Positions 62,473 to 64,000 of a DNA stretch of 64,000 bases are shown here, in pieces. Every line of letters starts with the position of its first letter. The first letter of the stretch is position 1. The notes beneath the pieces are model-generated. The model saw only the letters and a program-made list of their open reading frames with translations. It was not told the DNA's origin and made no database searches. Source of the stretch: CAZMZW01 sp963802275 (lineage in GTDB: Bacteria > Chloroflexota > Anaerolineae > Anaerolineales > Anaerolineaceae); NCBI GenBank assembly GCA_963802275.1, contig CAWDIB010000004.1, positions 1,116,001 through 1,180,000 of the forward strand, in the 5' to 3' direction. Both the position numbers and the translations under genes were made by a program.

Positions 62473-63234
62473 TTAGGCCAAACCACGCTGATGCAGCAAC
62501 TGGGCAGCCAGGATGGCCGCCTGGACCATTTTCAGGATGTTCTCTTCTTCATGAACTCGTTCATCATGATCTTCCAAAATCGAATATCCACTGGACAGGA
62601 TGGTACCGGCACGGATGCCATGCATGCTGCTGATGACAAATATGGAAGAAGATTCATTATCCAATGCCAGCACGCCCATATCCACCCATGGCTGCAGGCG
62701 CTTGCGGTAATCACCAAAGGCCCAGGGAGATTCCAGGTAGAAGGCATCGTGAGTGCGGATGATACCCAGGTGATAGGGGATCTTCAGTTGCTCACAGGCA
62801 TCCACCAGGGCGCGCACCACACGGTAGTCCGCCACCGCCGGGTACTCCATTGAGATGAATTCCTCGCTGGTATGCTCACCCCTCACCGCCCCGGTGGCAA
62901 TGATCATATGCCCCGGTTTCAGGAACGGCTGCAAGGCGCCGCACGTCCCAATGCGAATGATGTTCTTCGCCCCAATGCGGATCAACTCCTCAACCGCGAT
63001 CGAAGTCGGCGGGCAGCCCAGCCCCCCGCTGGTGCAGCTGATCGGCACCCCACCCTTTGTCCCGGTGTAGGTGACGTACTCACGCTTCTCCGCCATCTTG
63101 TGCGCTTCATCCATCAATCCGGCAAACACCTCCACCCGCCCCGGATCACCCGGGACCAGCACCGTCGGGGCGATATCCCCTGCTTTCATGTCAATATGGT
63201 GCTGCTTCTCTGCATGTATCGATTGTCCTGACAT
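62473..63234 (-). CDS. Nucleoside phosphorylase (uridine/purine phosphorylase-like, second copy)
   Basis: 253 residues, paralogous to the previous protein. TVLVPGDPGRVEVFAGLM, TSGGLGCPPTSIAVEEL, IIRIGTCGALQPFL and DNESSSIFVISSM are the corresponding motifs. The presence of two non-identical copies suggests different base specificities. Followed upstream by the MFS gene (15 bases), all minus strand. Confidence 0.88.
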   Translation of the reverse strand: MSGQSIHAEKQHHIDMKAGDIAPTVLVPGDPGRVEVFAGLMDEAHKMAEKREYVTYTGTKGGVPISCTSGGLGCPPTSIAVEELIRIGAKNIIRIGTCGALQPFLKPGHMIIATGAVRGEHTSEEFISMEYPAVADYRVVRALVDACEQLKIPYHLGIIRTHDAFYLESPWAFGDYRKRLQPWVDMGVLALDNESSSIFVISSMHGIRAGTILSSGYSILEDHDERVHEEENILKMVQAAILAAQLLHQRGLA

Positions 63235-63249
63235 TTTGACTCCTTTTTT

Positions 63250-64000
63250 TTATACTTTTTCAGATGCAGTCAAATGCATCGTTTGCGAATTTTTTGGGTT
63301 TTTCACCGTTGCCAGCAAACCAGCCAGACTGATCAACCCCACCCCGCCCGCCAGCCAGAAATCAGAAAGATAACCCCATTTGTCGGCAATGAAACCGCCC
63401 AGAACCGGGATGATGCCGGAGATGGGTGAGAGAGCCATTTGGCTAACCGCGGTGTACATGGGGACCAGGTTGGGTGGGCTGAATTCGAAGATCAGGTTGA
63501 AATTGGATATTTGCAAACCGCTGATCATCACCCCGGCCAGTAGGAAGATCACATAATAGATGACCAGGCTGGGAGCGGTGGCGGCCAGGAAAGCCGCAAT
63601 TGAACCGGCAATAACGGATATGACCACGATATTATAGAAACCCTTCTTATCCCCCAGCCAGCCCCACAATGGATTTAAGATTGTCTGAGAGAGAGTTAAA
63701 AGGATGGTGAACACACCCACCTGCGAACCAGCCAGTTTCAAGCTCTCCATGGCGGACAGAGTATAAAAAGGTGTGGCGATATCCAGCATCACCATCAATC
63801 CCCGCCAGAGTAGATAGCGCAGGAAATTGCCATCCGCCAGGATGGTCTTGCGGCTGCTGATCTTTTGAATGGCCTCCGTGGCATGACGGGTTGGCAGCGT
63901 TTCCCTCCAAAGCAGGATGGCTGTTAACGATACCAGCGAGGCAGCAAATGCAATGCCCGTGATCCACGGCATGGCCTGATAGTAAGGAAAGAGATCCAGA
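63250..64000 (-). CDS. MFS transporter, C-terminal part
   Basis: The frame is open to the right edge of the window, so the start lies outside; 250 residues are visible. About seven helices, with SQTILNPLWGWLGDKKGFYN, the inter-helix Arg/Lys motif A of the second MFS half, and ALSPISGIIPVLGGFIADKWG near the end. It sits in front of the phosphorylase genes in the same direction and may import or export nucleosides or bases. Confidence 0.8.
   Translation of the reverse strand, partial: LDLFPYYQAMPWITGIAFAASLVSLTAILLWRETLPTRHATEAIQKISSRKTILADGNFLRYLLWRGLMVMLDIATPFYTLSAMESLKLAGSQVGVFTILLTLSQTILNPLWGWLGDKKGFYNIVVISVIAGSIAAFLAATAPSLVIYYVIFLLAGVMISGLQISNFNLIFEFSPPNLVPMYTAVSQMALSPISGIIPVLGGFIADKWGYLSDFWLAGGVGLISLAGLLATVKNPKNSQTMHLTASEKV

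Noticed and set aside
1..64000. CRISPR arrays, prophage, rRNA genes, riboswitches
   Set aside because: No regular repeat-spacer pattern, phage structural genes, rRNA or recognisable riboswitch cores were seen.

Overview
The window looks like chromosome from an anaerobic member of the Chloroflexota, most likely class Anaerolineae. This is inferred from gene content, not from a database match. The main clues are a tungsten-type aldehyde ferredoxin oxidoreductase, rubrerythrin, many short lipoproteins, BMP-type and Liv-type ABC importers, and a DUF11-repeat surface protein with an LPGTG motif and a sortase domain. Genes lie on both strands and are densely packed. No rRNA, CRISPR or prophage was seen. 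There is one tRNA and one complete insertion sequence.

Layout. 1-9.3 kb: housekeeping and hypothetical genes (an MBOAT acyltransferase fragment, an RRM RNA-binding protein, a PD-(D/E)XK nuclease-fold protein broken by a frameshift, a methyltransferase, a DUF1801 protein, a large membrane protein, tRNA-Lys, lipoproteins, an AONS-family PLP enzyme, DegV). 9.4-16.6 kb: a CPBP protease, a HAD phosphatase, an HtrA protease, and two TrkA-like proteins translationally coupled to a P-type ATPase with type IIC (Na+/K+-like) motifs. 16.8-24.2 kb: an alpha/beta hydrolase, a frameshifted Rieske oxygenase, an MFS exporter, a HprK/PEPCK-like P-loop protein and an FAD-linked oxidase.

24.2-39.6 kb is the most interesting part: a catabolic island. 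One minus-strand operon encodes a MoaD-like protein, RraA-like aldolase, Ldh2-type dehydrogenase, aldehyde ferredoxin oxidoreductase, cupin, creatininase-family hydrolase, zinc alcohol dehydrogenase and TIM-barrel isomerase. A second minus-strand operon encodes a Liv-type ABC importer and another alcohol dehydrogenase. An IclR-type regulator lies between them. All three transcription units have a promoter with 17-bp spacing followed by the same palindrome (consensus ATGAGACA-N-TGTCTCAT). This points to a single, probably IclR-controlled uptake and oxidation pathway of unknown substrate. An IS256-family element with an 8-bp target duplication has inserted between the divergent promoters without damaging them.

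39.7-52.5 kb: tandem EamA transporters, an ICMT-like methyltransferase, an AlkD-like repair protein, a 58-aa protein, a PQQ-type sugar dehydrogenase, rubrerythrin, two methyltransferases, a cytochrome-b-like DUF4405 protein and the giant DUF11-sortase protein (frameshifted). 52.6-64 kb: a nucleoside scavenging locus with a nucleoside hydrolase, two amidohydrolase-type deaminases, cytidine deaminase, a BMP-type ABC importer, two nucleoside phosphorylases and the end of an MFS transporter.

Three genes (near 1.4, 17.8 and 50.4 kb) are each interrupted by what reads as one extra base in or near a short homopolymer. This suggests residual sequencing error at least as much as gene decay.
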